Origin: an uncultured Desulfobacca sp.
GTDB taxonomy: Bacteria; Desulfobacterota; Desulfobaccia; Desulfobaccales; Desulfobaccaceae
Length of the DNA stretch: 14,349 bases
Direction: 5' to 3'
Assembly: GCA_937958145.1 (NCBI GenBank)
Contig: CALGOE010000283.1
Span: 1 to 14,349, forward strand
Shown: one piece after another, positions 1-7,774 of the stretch
Numbering within the stretch: position 1 is the stretch's first letter
Layout: each line of letters opens with the position of its first letter
Program-made: the position numbers and the translations under genes
Notes under the pieces: model-generated
What the model saw: only the letters and a program-made list of their open reading frames with translations
What the model was told of the DNA's origin: nothing
Databases searched by the model: none

Positions 1-6
1 CCTCCT
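1..6 (-). promoter_or_regulatory. Possible ribosome binding site of a gene beyond the left edge
   Basis: Read on the minus strand, the last bases of the window are AGGAGG, a perfect Shine-Dalgarno core. It lies 23 bases past the stop codon of the TIGR03790-like gene. The start codon would fall just outside the window, so a further co-directional gene probably follows. This is inferred from the motif and spacing only. Confidence 0.35.
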
Positions 7-28
7 GAAGATATTGCCGCAACAACTC

Positions 29-1681
29 CTAAGGCTTCAGATTGATCTGCGGCCGGTCTCGAAAGGGATTATACAAGGGATCGCCGATCAGGATCTGACG
101 CCAGGAGACGTGGGGAACGGTCCGGAAATAGACCTCCAGCAGGGGCAGGCGGCCGCTCAAGAGCAGGGGAAAAAACTCCTCGGGCGGCGGAAAGGAGTGC
201 AGGTAGGGCTCCGCCACCGGCCCCAGGGTCGCGGCCACCCCCTGTTCCAACAGGCGTTTGCACCAGACGTTGGCGCCCTTCTGGCGCAGCGTCACGCCTT
301 CGGCGCTGGCCACATGATAGGCCACCGCCCCCCGCTGCCAGAGAAAAGCATCCACATAGTTGGCCAGAGAATACCAGCCCACGTAAAGGGCGGCCTTGAG
401 ACCGGAGCCGGCCGGAAAGACCTCCGGTTGATTATCCAACACCACCGGAAAAGTCGTCTGGGTGCGGATGCGGTTATAAAGCTCCCGGAGCCTGACGTCA
501 AACTGGGCATAGACGTCAGTCCCGGAATCATCAATCAAGCCCCGGGCATCAATATAAAAAGTGCCGGTGAGGCCCTCGGCTTCGGCGGCCAGGGCATCAT
601 CCACCAACCGTTTGGCCATCTCCGCCGTCGGCCCGTCCAGCCGGCCCACCATGAGCGTGTTCTTCCGCAAGCCGGCAATAAAAGGCAGCTGATCAAAGCG
701 AGGCAGAAAGGGGTTGGGCAGCCATTGCGCCTTCTGATAGGGGCCGGCCAGCAGCATGGTCAGTTCGCTGTCCACCGCCGCTTTGGTCTGGGAATTTTCA
801 TAGATCTGCATTGCCCGCTGCCAGAACTGCAATTCCCCCACCAAGCCGTTGGTGTGACGGATGGACGGCGCCAATTCCAAAGCGGTTTCGGGCACAATCC
901 CCCGAAAGGCCGCCTCTTCCTGGCCGGTCCGGAGCAGGGCAAACTGATGCAATTGAGGCGGCAGCGGCGGCGCCGGGCCGGAACCGCGGCTTTGCACCTG
1001 CTGTTTAAAGGACTCAAACTCCGGTTCCGAGCCGGCCAACTTAATCACCTGGCTCAGGATGGCGTGCCGCCTGGCATCAAAACTTTGCCCCCCGGACTTC
1101 TTCTGCAGGAATGCCACGGCCTGCGTCACCGTGGCTTTGGTCCGCGCCACCACCTCCGGCGGAGACGGCAGCTCTGCCGCCGCCGGCGGGGTTCCCTGCA
1201 ACAGACCGGTCAACTGCCTTTCCAGCCGCCAGCACAGCTCCGTCAACTCCTGCACCTTACTTTGGGCCAGATTGAGAAAGTCCTGATCCAGATTGAACCA
1301 ACGGGAAAAGAGGGGGTCATCCACCCTCAGGGGGATGCCGTAAACCAACAGCAGGACCGGCTGCCGGCCTTGGTTCTGAAAGTCCTGCACCCGTTGCCGC
1401 AATGGCTCCGCCAGAACCAGCTCATAGTCATCCCGACTCATATTCTCCGTGGTCGGGACGTTGACCCCCACCAGATTTGCCGTCGGCACCCGGCGTTTTT
1501 CCGCATAGTAGCGGGCCACAGCCTGGCTTTCGGGCAGATTCAGGTTATAAATAATCAGGATCTCTTCCGGCCTGAGGCCCCACACCGGCCATGGCCGCAG
1601 CAACTGCACGAACATCAGGGCGGCCAGCACCAGAGTTCCTGCTATCATCCCCCCGTGGTGACGTTTCCTCTGCCGTGGCAT
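29..1681 (-). CDS. Exported TIGR03790-like protein with a large central insertion
   Basis: A 550-residue protein of unknown biochemical function. ATG at 1681 is chosen because GGGGGAG lies 7 nt upstream; the frame stays open further upstream but runs into the end of the ATPase A gene. Residues 11-35 form a hydrophobic signal or anchor after a basic start, so export is likely. The next stretch (about 38-120) has the family-like pattern: ILIIYNLNLPES, a YYAEKRRVP segment and VYGIPLRV at 113-120. The family resemblance resumes near AVDSEL (302-307) and continues through GWYSLANY, GAVAYHVASAEGVTLR, ATLGPVAEPYL and the terminal GDPLYNPF (533-540). From memory, TIGR03790 members are about 300-320 residues, so the roughly 180 residues at 121-300, including helical Gln/Leu-rich stretches, look inserted. 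The C-terminal half faintly recalls caspase-like/gingipain folds, but no catalytic Cys-His pair is evident. It lies 85 bp after the ATPase A gene and may be co-transcribed. Confidence 0.75.
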   Translation of the reverse strand: MPRQRKRHHGGMIAGTLVLAALMFVQLLRPWPVWGLRPEEILIIYNLNLPESQAVARYYAEKRRVPTANLVGVNVPTTENMSRDDYELVLAEPLRQRVQDFQNQGRQPVLLLVYGIPLRVDDPLFSRWFNLDQDFLNLAQSKVQELTELCWRLERQLTGLLQGTPPAAAELPSPPEVVARTKATVTQAVAFLQKKSGGQSFDARRHAILSQVIKLAGSEPEFESFKQQVQSRGSGPAPPLPPQLHQFALLRTGQEEAAFRGIVPETALELAPSIRHTNGLVGELQFWQRAMQIYENSQTKAAVDSELTMLLAGPYQKAQWLPNPFLPRFDQLPFIAGLRKNTLMVGRLDGPTAEMAKRLVDDALAAEAEGLTGTFYIDARGLIDDSGTDVYAQFDVRLRELYNRIRTQTTFPVVLDNQPEVFPAGSGLKAALYVGWYSLANYVDAFLWQRGAVAYHVASAEGVTLRQKGANVWCKRLLEQGVAATLGPVAEPYLHSFPPPEEFFPLLLSGRLPLLEVYFRTVPHVSWRQILIGDPLYNPFRDRPQINLKP

Positions 1682-1729
1682 AACCAAACTCCCCCAGTGT
1701 CCCACAGTGCCGTCGCTCTTGCCCTGGGC

Positions 1730-1762
1730 AGCGCTTTGCCCTTTTCCCAAACGGGAAGCGCT
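1730..1762 (-). other. Hairpin between ATPase A gene and TIGR03790-like gene
   Basis: AGCGCTT at 1730-1736 pairs with AAGCGCT at 1756-1762, extended inward by CCC (1739-1741) with GGG (1753-1755) after a two-base bulge. It starts 5 bases after the stop of the A subunit gene. No T-run follows on the minus strand, so a partial terminator, attenuator or mRNA-stabilising stem is more likely than a full intrinsic terminator. Confidence 0.4.
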
Positions 1763-1766
1763 CCCC

Positions 1767-3584
1767 TCAGACCGCCGCGTACTGTGCCGCCAACTCCTCG
1801 ATTTCCTTCCTGAATCTGGCGTATTCCGGTGTTCCCGGCGCACTGTAGTTGTAATTTTTATAGAGGCCGGTAAGGCGGATGAAGAAATCCCGGGCCGCAT
1901 CCCGGTCGGCGAAAGCATACTGCTGCTGGACGAGTTTTTTCAAGAGGGTAAAACTCTCCACCTGGCGTTCCCGGGGCATGGAAATGTCCACCGGGTCAAA
2001 GGCGTCCTGTTGCAGGAAGACCATATCCACCATGGTGGCCTTCTGGTAGGTGACAAAATCCTCCAAGGTGATGCCCTCTTCGCCGGTAACCTGCATCATC
2101 TGGTGGATCAGGTCGCCCTGATGCAACAGCTCCCGCATGGCCTTGACATCCTCCACCCAGGTCGGCCCCAGATTTTCGCTATACCAGGCCTGGAGCTGAT
2201 CCAAATACCGGGACCAGGACAGGAGCGGATCAATGGCCGGATAAAAGCGGCGGTAGGCCCGGTCCGAAGACAGACCCAGAAAGGTCTTGACGGTCCCCAG
2301 CGTGGCCTGGGTGACCGGTTCTTCGAAATTGCCGCCGGCCGGGGAGACGGTGCCGATCAGGGTGAGGCTGCCAACGCTGCCGTCGGGGCAGCGGATCAGC
2401 CCCGCCCGCTCGTAAATGGTCTTGATGGCCGAATCCAGATAGGCCGGGACGGCCTCTTCGCCGGGAATCTCCTCCATCCGGCCGCTGGTCTCCCGCATGG
2501 CCTGGGCCCAACGGGAGGTGGAATCGGCGATCATCAGGACATTGTAGCCCATCTGGCGAAAATACTCCCCCAGGGTGATGCCGGTGTAAATGGATGCCTC
2601 CCGGGCCGCCACCGGCATGGAGGAAGTGTTGCAGACGATGATGGTCCGGTCCATGAGGGAACCGCCGGTGCGGGGATCGCGAGTCTCGGGATATTCTGTT
2701 ATGGTTTCCACCACTTCGCCGGCACGCTCGCCGCAGGCGACGATGATGGCGATGTCAATGGTGGCGTAGCGGGCAATGAGGCTCTGCAAGATCGTCTTGC
2801 CGGCCCCAAAAGGGCCGGGGATACAGGCGGTTCCCCCCCGGGCAATGGGAAAAAAGGTGTCAATGCTGCGAATCGTGGTGGTCAGTGGCTCCGTTGGGAA
2901 CAGGCGTTCGGCCAGACGCCGCCGCAGCAGCCCCTCGGGAATGGGCCGTTTCACCGGCCAGCGCTGCCGCATGGTCAAGGTTTTCTCCTCGCCGGCCGCG
3001 GTCTGGAGGCGGACGATGGGATCATCCACCGTGAAGGAGCCGTCCCGGATCCAGGTGACTTTCACCTCCCCCGGTTCGTTGAACGGCACCATAATCTTAT
3101 GCAGGAAAACGCCTTCGGGCACCGTGCCCAAGGTCTGCCCGGCCACCATCTTGTCACCGATGGCGGCCGCGGGGGTGAACTGCCATTTCTTCTTGGCATT
3201 CAGGGCGGAGAGATTCACCCCCCGGGGCAGGAAAAAGCCGTATTCCCGGGCCAATTCGGCCAGGGGATTGCCCAGCCCGTCGAAGACCTGGCCCAACAGC
3301 CCCGGACCCAGATCAATGGCCAGCATCTCCCCGGACATCTCCACCGGATCGCCCACCCGCACGCCGTCGGTGTCTTCAAAGACCTGCATATCGGCAATAC
3401 GGCCATACACCCGCAACACCTCAGCCTTGAGGCGTTCCTGCCCGACACAGATATAGCCCACTTCGTTTTTCATGATGGCGCCCTGGTCCACCTGGACCGT
3501 GACCAGGCTTTCCCGGACTCCCACCACATGCGCCTGTCTTGCCGCCCCTGGACGCTTCTCAGGCAAAGATTGGACCAAAGTCAT
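1767..3584 (-). CDS. atpA: V/A-type ATPase catalytic subunit A
   Basis: Nucleotide-hydrolysing subunit of the soluble V1/A1 head; three A subunits alternate with three B subunits and drive ion movement through the membrane sector. The 605 residues match the family's usual 580-600. The Walker A motif GPFGAGKT is at 257-264, followed by the catalytic-glutamate segment GERAGE at 285-290. The Walker B region reads MIADSTSRWAQAMRE and is followed by SGRMEEIPGEE. The insertion typical of A subunits, absent from F-type beta, lies around 145-210 before the P-loop. ATG at 3584 has AGGAG 7 nt upstream and overlaps the end of the DUF2764 gene by 26 bp, suggesting translational coupling. GERAGE in place of archaeal GERGNE fits the chlamydial-type branch. 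Here A is the last ATPase gene, whereas it normally precedes B directly. Confidence 0.97.
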   Translation of the reverse strand: MTLVQSLPEKRPGAARQAHVVGVRESLVTVQVDQGAIMKNEVGYICVGQERLKAEVLRVYGRIADMQVFEDTDGVRVGDPVEMSGEMLAIDLGPGLLGQVFDGLGNPLAELAREYGFFLPRGVNLSALNAKKKWQFTPAAAIGDKMVAGQTLGTVPEGVFLHKIMVPFNEPGEVKVTWIRDGSFTVDDPIVRLQTAAGEEKTLTMRQRWPVKRPIPEGLLRRRLAERLFPTEPLTTTIRSIDTFFPIARGGTACIPGPFGAGKTILQSLIARYATIDIAIIVACGERAGEVVETITEYPETRDPRTGGSLMDRTIIVCNTSSMPVAAREASIYTGITLGEYFRQMGYNVLMIADSTSRWAQAMRETSGRMEEIPGEEAVPAYLDSAIKTIYERAGLIRCPDGSVGSLTLIGTVSPAGGNFEEPVTQATLGTVKTFLGLSSDRAYRRFYPAIDPLLSWSRYLDQLQAWYSENLGPTWVEDVKAMRELLHQGDLIHQMMQVTGEEGITLEDFVTYQKATMVDMVFLQQDAFDPVDISMPRERQVESFTLLKKLVQQQYAFADRDAARDFFIRLTGLYKNYNYSAPGTPEYARFRKEIEELAAQYAAV

Positions 3585-4236
3585 GCAATACTCCTGTGAC
3601 TAATTCATCAAACCGCTGGCTGGCCGCCGCCGCCTCCCGGGCCAACCAGAGTTGGACCATATCCCACTTAAAGATGTAGGCCAAAACGGTCTGCAAAGAG
3701 AATTCATACCCCGGCGCCACCCGTTCCACGTGCTGCCAGACCAGGTCCATGAGAAAGCGCTCCAGATCCAGGGCGGCACCGGCAGCCAGATATTCCCTGG
3801 CCTGAGGGATCCAGGGGAAGACCGCGGTGAGGTGAAAATCCGGATGGTCCCAATGGCGGGGCAGGCGGTCCGCCCAGGGACCGACGGCCCAGGGCTCCCC
3901 CCGCTGCGGTCGGGGCAGACCCCGCTGCCGTCGCCGCAAGGCCGCCATGACTGTCCGGACGTTGATGGGGAACTCAAAGAGCGTCCACAGACTGGGGTGT
4001 TCAATCAGAGCCTGTAATTTCCGATACGCCGCCACCATATCGGCATCGCTTGCGGCCGCCGGCTGGCGCTGCCAGGCCAGGAATTGGGAAGCCCGTTGCA
4101 CCAGCTCAAAATCCTCGGGATGGAGCATGCGCAGCCGTTCCCGGAGGCGTTTGCGGGTGATGGGCAGGCGCTCCGCCTTGGTAAAATGCGGCAGGTGCGG
4201 CAGACTGGCGATGAGCGTCACATACGCCTGGGGCAT
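3559..4236 (-). CDS. DUF2764 family V-type ATPase-associated protein
   Basis: A 225-residue cytosolic protein of the family encoded between subunits E and A in chlamydiae, Bacteroidetes and spirochetes (the CT309-type gene of Chlamydia). The N-terminus, a YVTLIASLPHL stretch, matches the signature opening of the family (YYxLVASLPxL). The rest is mostly helical and rich in Arg and Trp, without catalytic motifs or membrane segments. No C, F, G or H subunit is encoded here, and this gene occupies the position of subunit C between E and A in archaeal operons. A structural role as the central-stalk cap on the proteolipid ring is therefore the best inference, not a demonstrated one. It starts 11 bp after the E stop, with a GAGG-type ribosome site, and its end overlaps the A gene by 26 bp. 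Confidence 0.82.
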   Translation of the reverse strand: MPQAYVTLIASLPHLPHFTKAERLPITRKRLRERLRMLHPEDFELVQRASQFLAWQRQPAAASDADMVAAYRKLQALIEHPSLWTLFEFPINVRTVMAALRRRQRGLPRPQRGEPWAVGPWADRLPRHWDHPDFHLTAVFPWIPQAREYLAAGAALDLERFLMDLVWQHVERVAPGYEFSLQTVLAYIFKWDMVQLWLAREAAAASQRFDELVTGVLHDFGPIFA

Positions 4237-4247
4237 GGCCGGGGCCT

Positions 4248-4922
4248 CTACTCCACACCCTGGACAATAGCCTGGAACCGGGGCAGCAGGTATTTCAGCA
4301 GGAGATCGCCCAGGGCCCGGTCGCTGACGTCTATCTCCAGGTCCTGACCGGAAAGCCGGATCTTCAGGCCGCTATGGAGGTCGCTGGAGGGCTGCAGCAC
4401 AATGCCCTCCCGGAGCGTCTCCGCCGCAATACCCAACACCATCTGATGCAGCTCCTTCTGGCCTTCCGCGGTCAACTCCGGGCCTCGGGGGCCAGGGGCA
4501 AAGAGCGCCTGCGGCACCAGGATTTCCAGCAGCTGGTCCTGGGGCAGGGAACTGCTGGCATTATAAATGATCAGCAAGAGGACGTTGCGCAGAAATTCCC
4601 GATCCTCCAGCTCCATGGACACCAAACGCCGGACATGCGTGGTAAAGGCGCTCCGCACCTGGGCGGCCAGTTCCAGACGGGTATCCCGAAAGGCCTTCTG
4701 AATAGCGTCTTTAAAGGCCTGACGCTCGGTCTGGGCCTGAGTCTTGGCCTGATGCAGGATGGCCTCGGCCTCTTCCTTGGCCTGGGCCAAAATCTGGGCC
4801 GCCTGCTTTTTCGCCTCCTGGATAAGCCGGTCAGCTTCCTGGCGTCCGGCCCGGATGCCGTCGTCCCGCAGGCGGTTGATAAGTTCTTGCACTCCCGAAA
4901 TTTCTTGCCCGTTCTGCGTCAT
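4248..4922 (-). CDS. atpE: V/A-type ATPase peripheral-stalk subunit E
   Basis: Peripheral stator subunit that links the A/B head to the membrane subunit I. The 224-residue product has the expected architecture: an Ala/Glu/Gln/Lys-rich coiled coil over about residues 15-90 (repeats such as EAKKQAAQILAQAKEEAEAI), then a globular C-terminal half ending FQAIVQGVE. The start is ATG at 4922: GGAGG lies 8 nt upstream, inside the last codons of K, and the K stop is only 4 bp away. The frame is open to 5072, but that extension only shadows the K coding sequence. No separate G/H heterodimer partner is encoded in the window, so the stator would be E-only or use a partner encoded elsewhere. Confidence 0.92.
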   Translation of the reverse strand: MTQNGQEISGVQELINRLRDDGIRAGRQEADRLIQEAKKQAAQILAQAKEEAEAILHQAKTQAQTERQAFKDAIQKAFRDTRLELAAQVRSAFTTHVRRLVSMELEDREFLRNVLLLIIYNASSSLPQDQLLEILVPQALFAPGPRGPELTAEGQKELHQMVLGIAAETLREGIVLQPSSDLHSGLKIRLSGQDLEIDVSDRALGDLLLKYLLPRFQAIVQGVE

Positions 4923-4926
4923 GGCT

Positions 4927-5382
4927 TCAGCCTCCGCCGCCGGGGAGGGAACGGGCCAACACCAGGGCAAAAACAAAGGCAAAGACACAAAACCCCTCGA
5001 CGATGGCCGCCGGTGCCAGGGATATGCCGAAGGCCTCGCTTTTGGTCTTGGCCACCGTAATGGCCGAAGCACAACAATAACCCTGATAAACGGCGCCGAA
5101 CATCAGTGCAATGCCCGCTAAAAAACCGATGGCACAGAGCCCGGGCGCAGTCTCGGCGGAAAAGAGGCGGTTCAGGGAGAGCATGACTACGATGCCATAG
5201 ATGACCTGGGAGGACGGCATGGCCGAAACGCCGATGTAGCGCCCATACCCTCCTTCCGTCTCCAGGATGGCCCCGCAAGCCGCCTGGCCGGCCCGGGCAC
5301 AACCGATGATACTGCCCACGGCACCCAAGGCCAGAGGGGAAAAAACGCCCAGCCAACCCAGGCCGATCACAATGGGTTCCAT
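4927..5382 (-). CDS. atpK: V/A-type ATPase proteolipid subunit K (c ring), predicted Na+ type
   Basis: Membrane rotor proteolipid of 151 residues with four transmembrane helices, a duplicated hairpin like the 16-kDa V-type c subunit. Aligned by eye with Enterococcus hirae NtpK, the Na+ ligands are kept: PSSQ places S58 and Q59 at the T64/Q65 positions, VYQG places Q100 at Q110, and IVEG places E129 at the ion-carrying E139. H+-type rings usually lack these glutamines, so Na+ coupling is predicted from the residues; it is not shown directly. Only the second hairpin carries the acidic residue. Six cysteines (28, 36, 83, 103, 104, 132) are unusual for so small a proteolipid. The start codon overlaps the I stop in TAATG, with GGAG 8 nt upstream. 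Confidence 0.95.
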   Translation of the reverse strand: MEPIVIGLGWLGVFSPLALGAVGSIIGCARAGQAACGAILETEGGYGRYIGVSAMPSSQVIYGIVVMLSLNRLFSAETAPGLCAIGFLAGIALMFGAVYQGYCCASAITVAKTKSEAFGISLAPAAIVEGFCVFAFVFALVLARSLPGGGG

Positions 5383-7154
5383 TAGATTTTCTCCTTTCGC
5401 CGAAAAGCTTGGAAGGGGACGCCTTCCTCGCCTAACCCCCAGTTAAAAAATTCAATAAAATTCAGGCGCAGGCCATGGATAAAACCGCTGGCAATGGCCA
5501 GCAGCAGATTGATGCCATGACCGCACAGAGCAATGAGCGACGCGAACAAGAGTCCCAGGCTGGGGAGGGCGACCTTGACATTCTGGGCCAACATATTAAA
5601 GTTCACGGCCAACGAGGCGCTGGCCAAACCCAGGGCAAAGAGGCGCAGATAGCTCAAAGTGTCGCCGAAGGCGCCGATGGCCCGGGTCAAGCCCTGCAAA
5701 CCGCTCAACAAACGCTGCCACCAGGAACCCTGCACCGAGGTGAACAACAGCACCCCCACCCCTCCCGCGGCCATGAGGGCCAGACCAACCTCCCCCAGCC
5801 GTGGTCCCGGCCCATAGCCCAGACCGGCCACAAAATATGCTGAGGCCCCGCCAAACACCAGAATCCATCCCAGCGGCGCCAACACCGTCAGCGAGCGCCG
5901 CCGGGTCCAGGCTTCGCAAGCGTTGGCCACCATCAAATGCAAAACGCCGATGGCCACGGTGAGGCCCATCATCGTATTAAAGTCATGGAGGTCCAGAATC
6001 CCCACGCGGGCGGGCCAGGTGCCGGCGGGAAAGGCCAGCCCGAAGTAACTGTTCACCAGGATGCCATAGGTCAAAGAGAAGCCGATGAGGATGACGGCAA
6101 AGTCCCGAAAGCGCCGCTTCGCCTCAGTGCCGCCCCACCGCCGCCAGAAGACCGCCAGCCCCAACGCCAGAACCAGACTGTAGCCGGCGTCCGCCACGAT
6201 CATGGCAAAGAACAGGGCAAAAGAGAAGAGGACGACCACGGAGGGATCCCATTGCCAATAGCCCGGCGTCTTGTAAAAAGAGACCAAATCCTGGCCCGCG
6301 GCCAACCGGGGATGATTGCGCAGCAGCGTCGGCGGCGTCTCTGCCGGCTGGGGTGGCATCACCTGGCACACCAGCCCCTTCTCCTGGGCATAGGCCCTGA
6401 TGGCCGCGGCGTTCTCCCGGGGGGCCCAGGCCTGCAGAGCAAACAGAGGATCGTCACTGAGGCTGGCCAGGGCCGCATGGTTCAGGGCGGTTTCGTCCTC
6501 CAGGCGGTTGAGACTTTGGGCCAAAAGCAGACGCCAACGGGTGAGGCTGGTCCGCTCCAGCTGCAGATCCTCCAGCTCCATCTCCACTTCTTCCAGACGT
6601 TTTTTCAGCTCCACAGGGGAAAGCTTGCCGGTCCGGACCCGGGGAACGGGCATACCCTCGGGCTCTTTCACCGAGATGACCACAACATAGGCAAAGCGGT
6701 TGTCCCGGTTGGTCACCACCGCAACCAGATGTGCCGGCACCTGCGGCAATTGGTGATGGGGCAGAACATAAAACCAGAGGCGATGGCCGCCCAGATCTTC
6801 GAGGTCAGGGTAGGAGAAATCGCCCCAGGGCTGGAGATTGCTGAGCCGCACCAGGAGGAGATCACGTTCCTCCGCCAATTCCTGCATCCGGGCCTTGAGC
6901 TCCAAAATCTGGGTCTCCAGCCCGAAAGGGTCAAAGCGCCCGCCATCCCGCAGAGGCCGCAGCTTTTGCGGGCTTTCCAGGAGAAACTTCAAGGCTTCCT
7001 GGGATTCCGACGAGGGCCCGGCCCCCCGCAAGGTGTCCGGCAGCTCCGCCAGGGGGATGAGGTGCAAACACCCCATGGTCTGCAGATCGGCCAGGATCTT
7101 GGCTTTTTCCCGCAAAAGGCCGCACAGGGTGAGCTTCACCAACGGCACGATCAT
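5382..7154 (-). CDS. atpI: V/A-type ATPase membrane subunit I (a subunit)
   Basis: The 590-residue stator subunit that forms the ion half-channels beside the K ring. Residues 1-290 are soluble, with coiled-coil stretches near 80-105 and 180-225 that contact the peripheral stalk. The membrane domain runs from about 300 to 560 with some seven or eight hydrophobic helices. The essential channel arginine is R504 in SYLRLFALGLA (501-511), the counterpart of yeast Vph1 R735 in SYLRLWALSLA. The second conserved arginine is R563 in HGLRLNFIEFF, followed by the typical terminal GEEGVPFQAF. The gene overlaps subunit D by 4 bp (ATGA) and K by 1 bp. Its length suits the short bacterial type; archaeal I proteins are often about 650. 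Confidence 0.95.
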   Translation of the reverse strand: MIVPLVKLTLCGLLREKAKILADLQTMGCLHLIPLAELPDTLRGAGPSSESQEALKFLLESPQKLRPLRDGGRFDPFGLETQILELKARMQELAEERDLLLVRLSNLQPWGDFSYPDLEDLGGHRLWFYVLPHHQLPQVPAHLVAVVTNRDNRFAYVVVISVKEPEGMPVPRVRTGKLSPVELKKRLEEVEMELEDLQLERTSLTRWRLLLAQSLNRLEDETALNHAALASLSDDPLFALQAWAPRENAAAIRAYAQEKGLVCQVMPPQPAETPPTLLRNHPRLAAGQDLVSFYKTPGYWQWDPSVVVLFSFALFFAMIVADAGYSLVLALGLAVFWRRWGGTEAKRRFRDFAVILIGFSLTYGILVNSYFGLAFPAGTWPARVGILDLHDFNTMMGLTVAIGVLHLMVANACEAWTRRRSLTVLAPLGWILVFGGASAYFVAGLGYGPGPRLGEVGLALMAAGGVGVLLFTSVQGSWWQRLLSGLQGLTRAIGAFGDTLSYLRLFALGLASASLAVNFNMLAQNVKVALPSLGLLFASLIALCGHGINLLLAIASGFIHGLRLNFIEFFNWGLGEEGVPFQAFRRKEKI

Positions 7155-7774
7155 CGCCTGCTGCCCTCACCGGCAGCGGCACCGGCCTGGCGCTTCATCT
7201 TGGCCAGCTTGGCCCGCACCACGGCCGCCCGTTCCGCATCACCCAGATAAATCTGGATCTTTTTAATATTCTGCTTCGCCTGGGGAATAAGGATTTTTTC
7301 AAAAAGATTCACCCGTTGGGTCATGCGCCGGACCGCCTGCTGCAAGATCTCGACCCTTTTCTGGGCCACCGCCAGCCTGACCCGGAACGCCACCGCCTCC
7401 TGCAGGCGCTGGACCAATACGTCCACCCATGCCGGTTTGGCCAGAAAGGAATAGGGGGCGATGCTAAAGCTGATATCCTGCAGCACCGGCAATCTGACCC
7501 CGACGACGTTTTCCTGGCCCATGACCACATCCTCCAGGCGGACCAGACCGGCCACATCAATGTCCTCTTCGGCCAACATGGGCAGTTGCCGGCCGATATC
7601 ACTTTGCAGGGCCGCCAGTGCCTCCCGGCCTTGCTGCAGAAGGTCCAGGGCCCGATTCAGCTCCAAAAGGAGCTGGCGCCGCTTCAGATCCAGAGACGGC
7701 AAGAGGCGCTCCAGCAGTTTCAGCCTCTCCCGTTCTCTCTGCAGGGAGCTTTTATTGAGGGCGAACTTAGCCAT
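7151..7774 (-). CDS. atpD: V/A-type ATPase central rotor subunit D
   Basis: Central shaft of the rotor, equivalent to gamma in F-type enzymes: long N- and C-terminal helices form an antiparallel coiled coil inside the A3B3 head. The 207-residue protein opens with the family signature KFALNKSSLQRER and has extended Leu/Arg/Gln heptads at 15-60. Its second long helix, at about 125-185, contains AVRRMTQRVNLFEKILIPQAKQ. The start at 7774 overlaps the B gene by 8 bp; GAGGAG lies 10 nt upstream within the B coding region. No F subunit, the usual partner of D at the base of the shaft, is visible. Confidence 0.95.
   Translation of the reverse strand: MAKFALNKSSLQRERERLKLLERLLPSLDLKRRQLLLELNRALDLLQQGREALAALQSDIGRQLPMLAEEDIDVAGLVRLEDVVMGQENVVGVRLPVLQDISFSIAPYSFLAKPAWVDVLVQRLQEAVAFRVRLAVAQKRVEILQQAVRRMTQRVNLFEKILIPQAKQNIKKIQIYLGDAERAAVVRAKLAKMKRQAGAAAGEGSRR

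Noticed and set aside
14..1813. 599-codon open frame on the plus strand
   Set aside because: It lies antisense to the TIGR03790-like gene, which has recognisable motifs, a signal region and a ribosome site. The plus-strand translation is rich in Gln, His, Arg and Pro, as expected of a mirror frame in GC-rich DNA.
1707..3599. 630-codon open frame on the plus strand
   Set aside because: It is the antisense mirror of ATPase subunit A, whose Walker motifs are intact on the minus strand; the plus-strand product resembles no family.
4923..5072. N-terminal extension of subunit E to an earlier ATG at 5072
   Set aside because: The extra 50 residues lie entirely over the K coding sequence in another frame and do not resemble subunit E; the ATG at 4922 has a good ribosome site.
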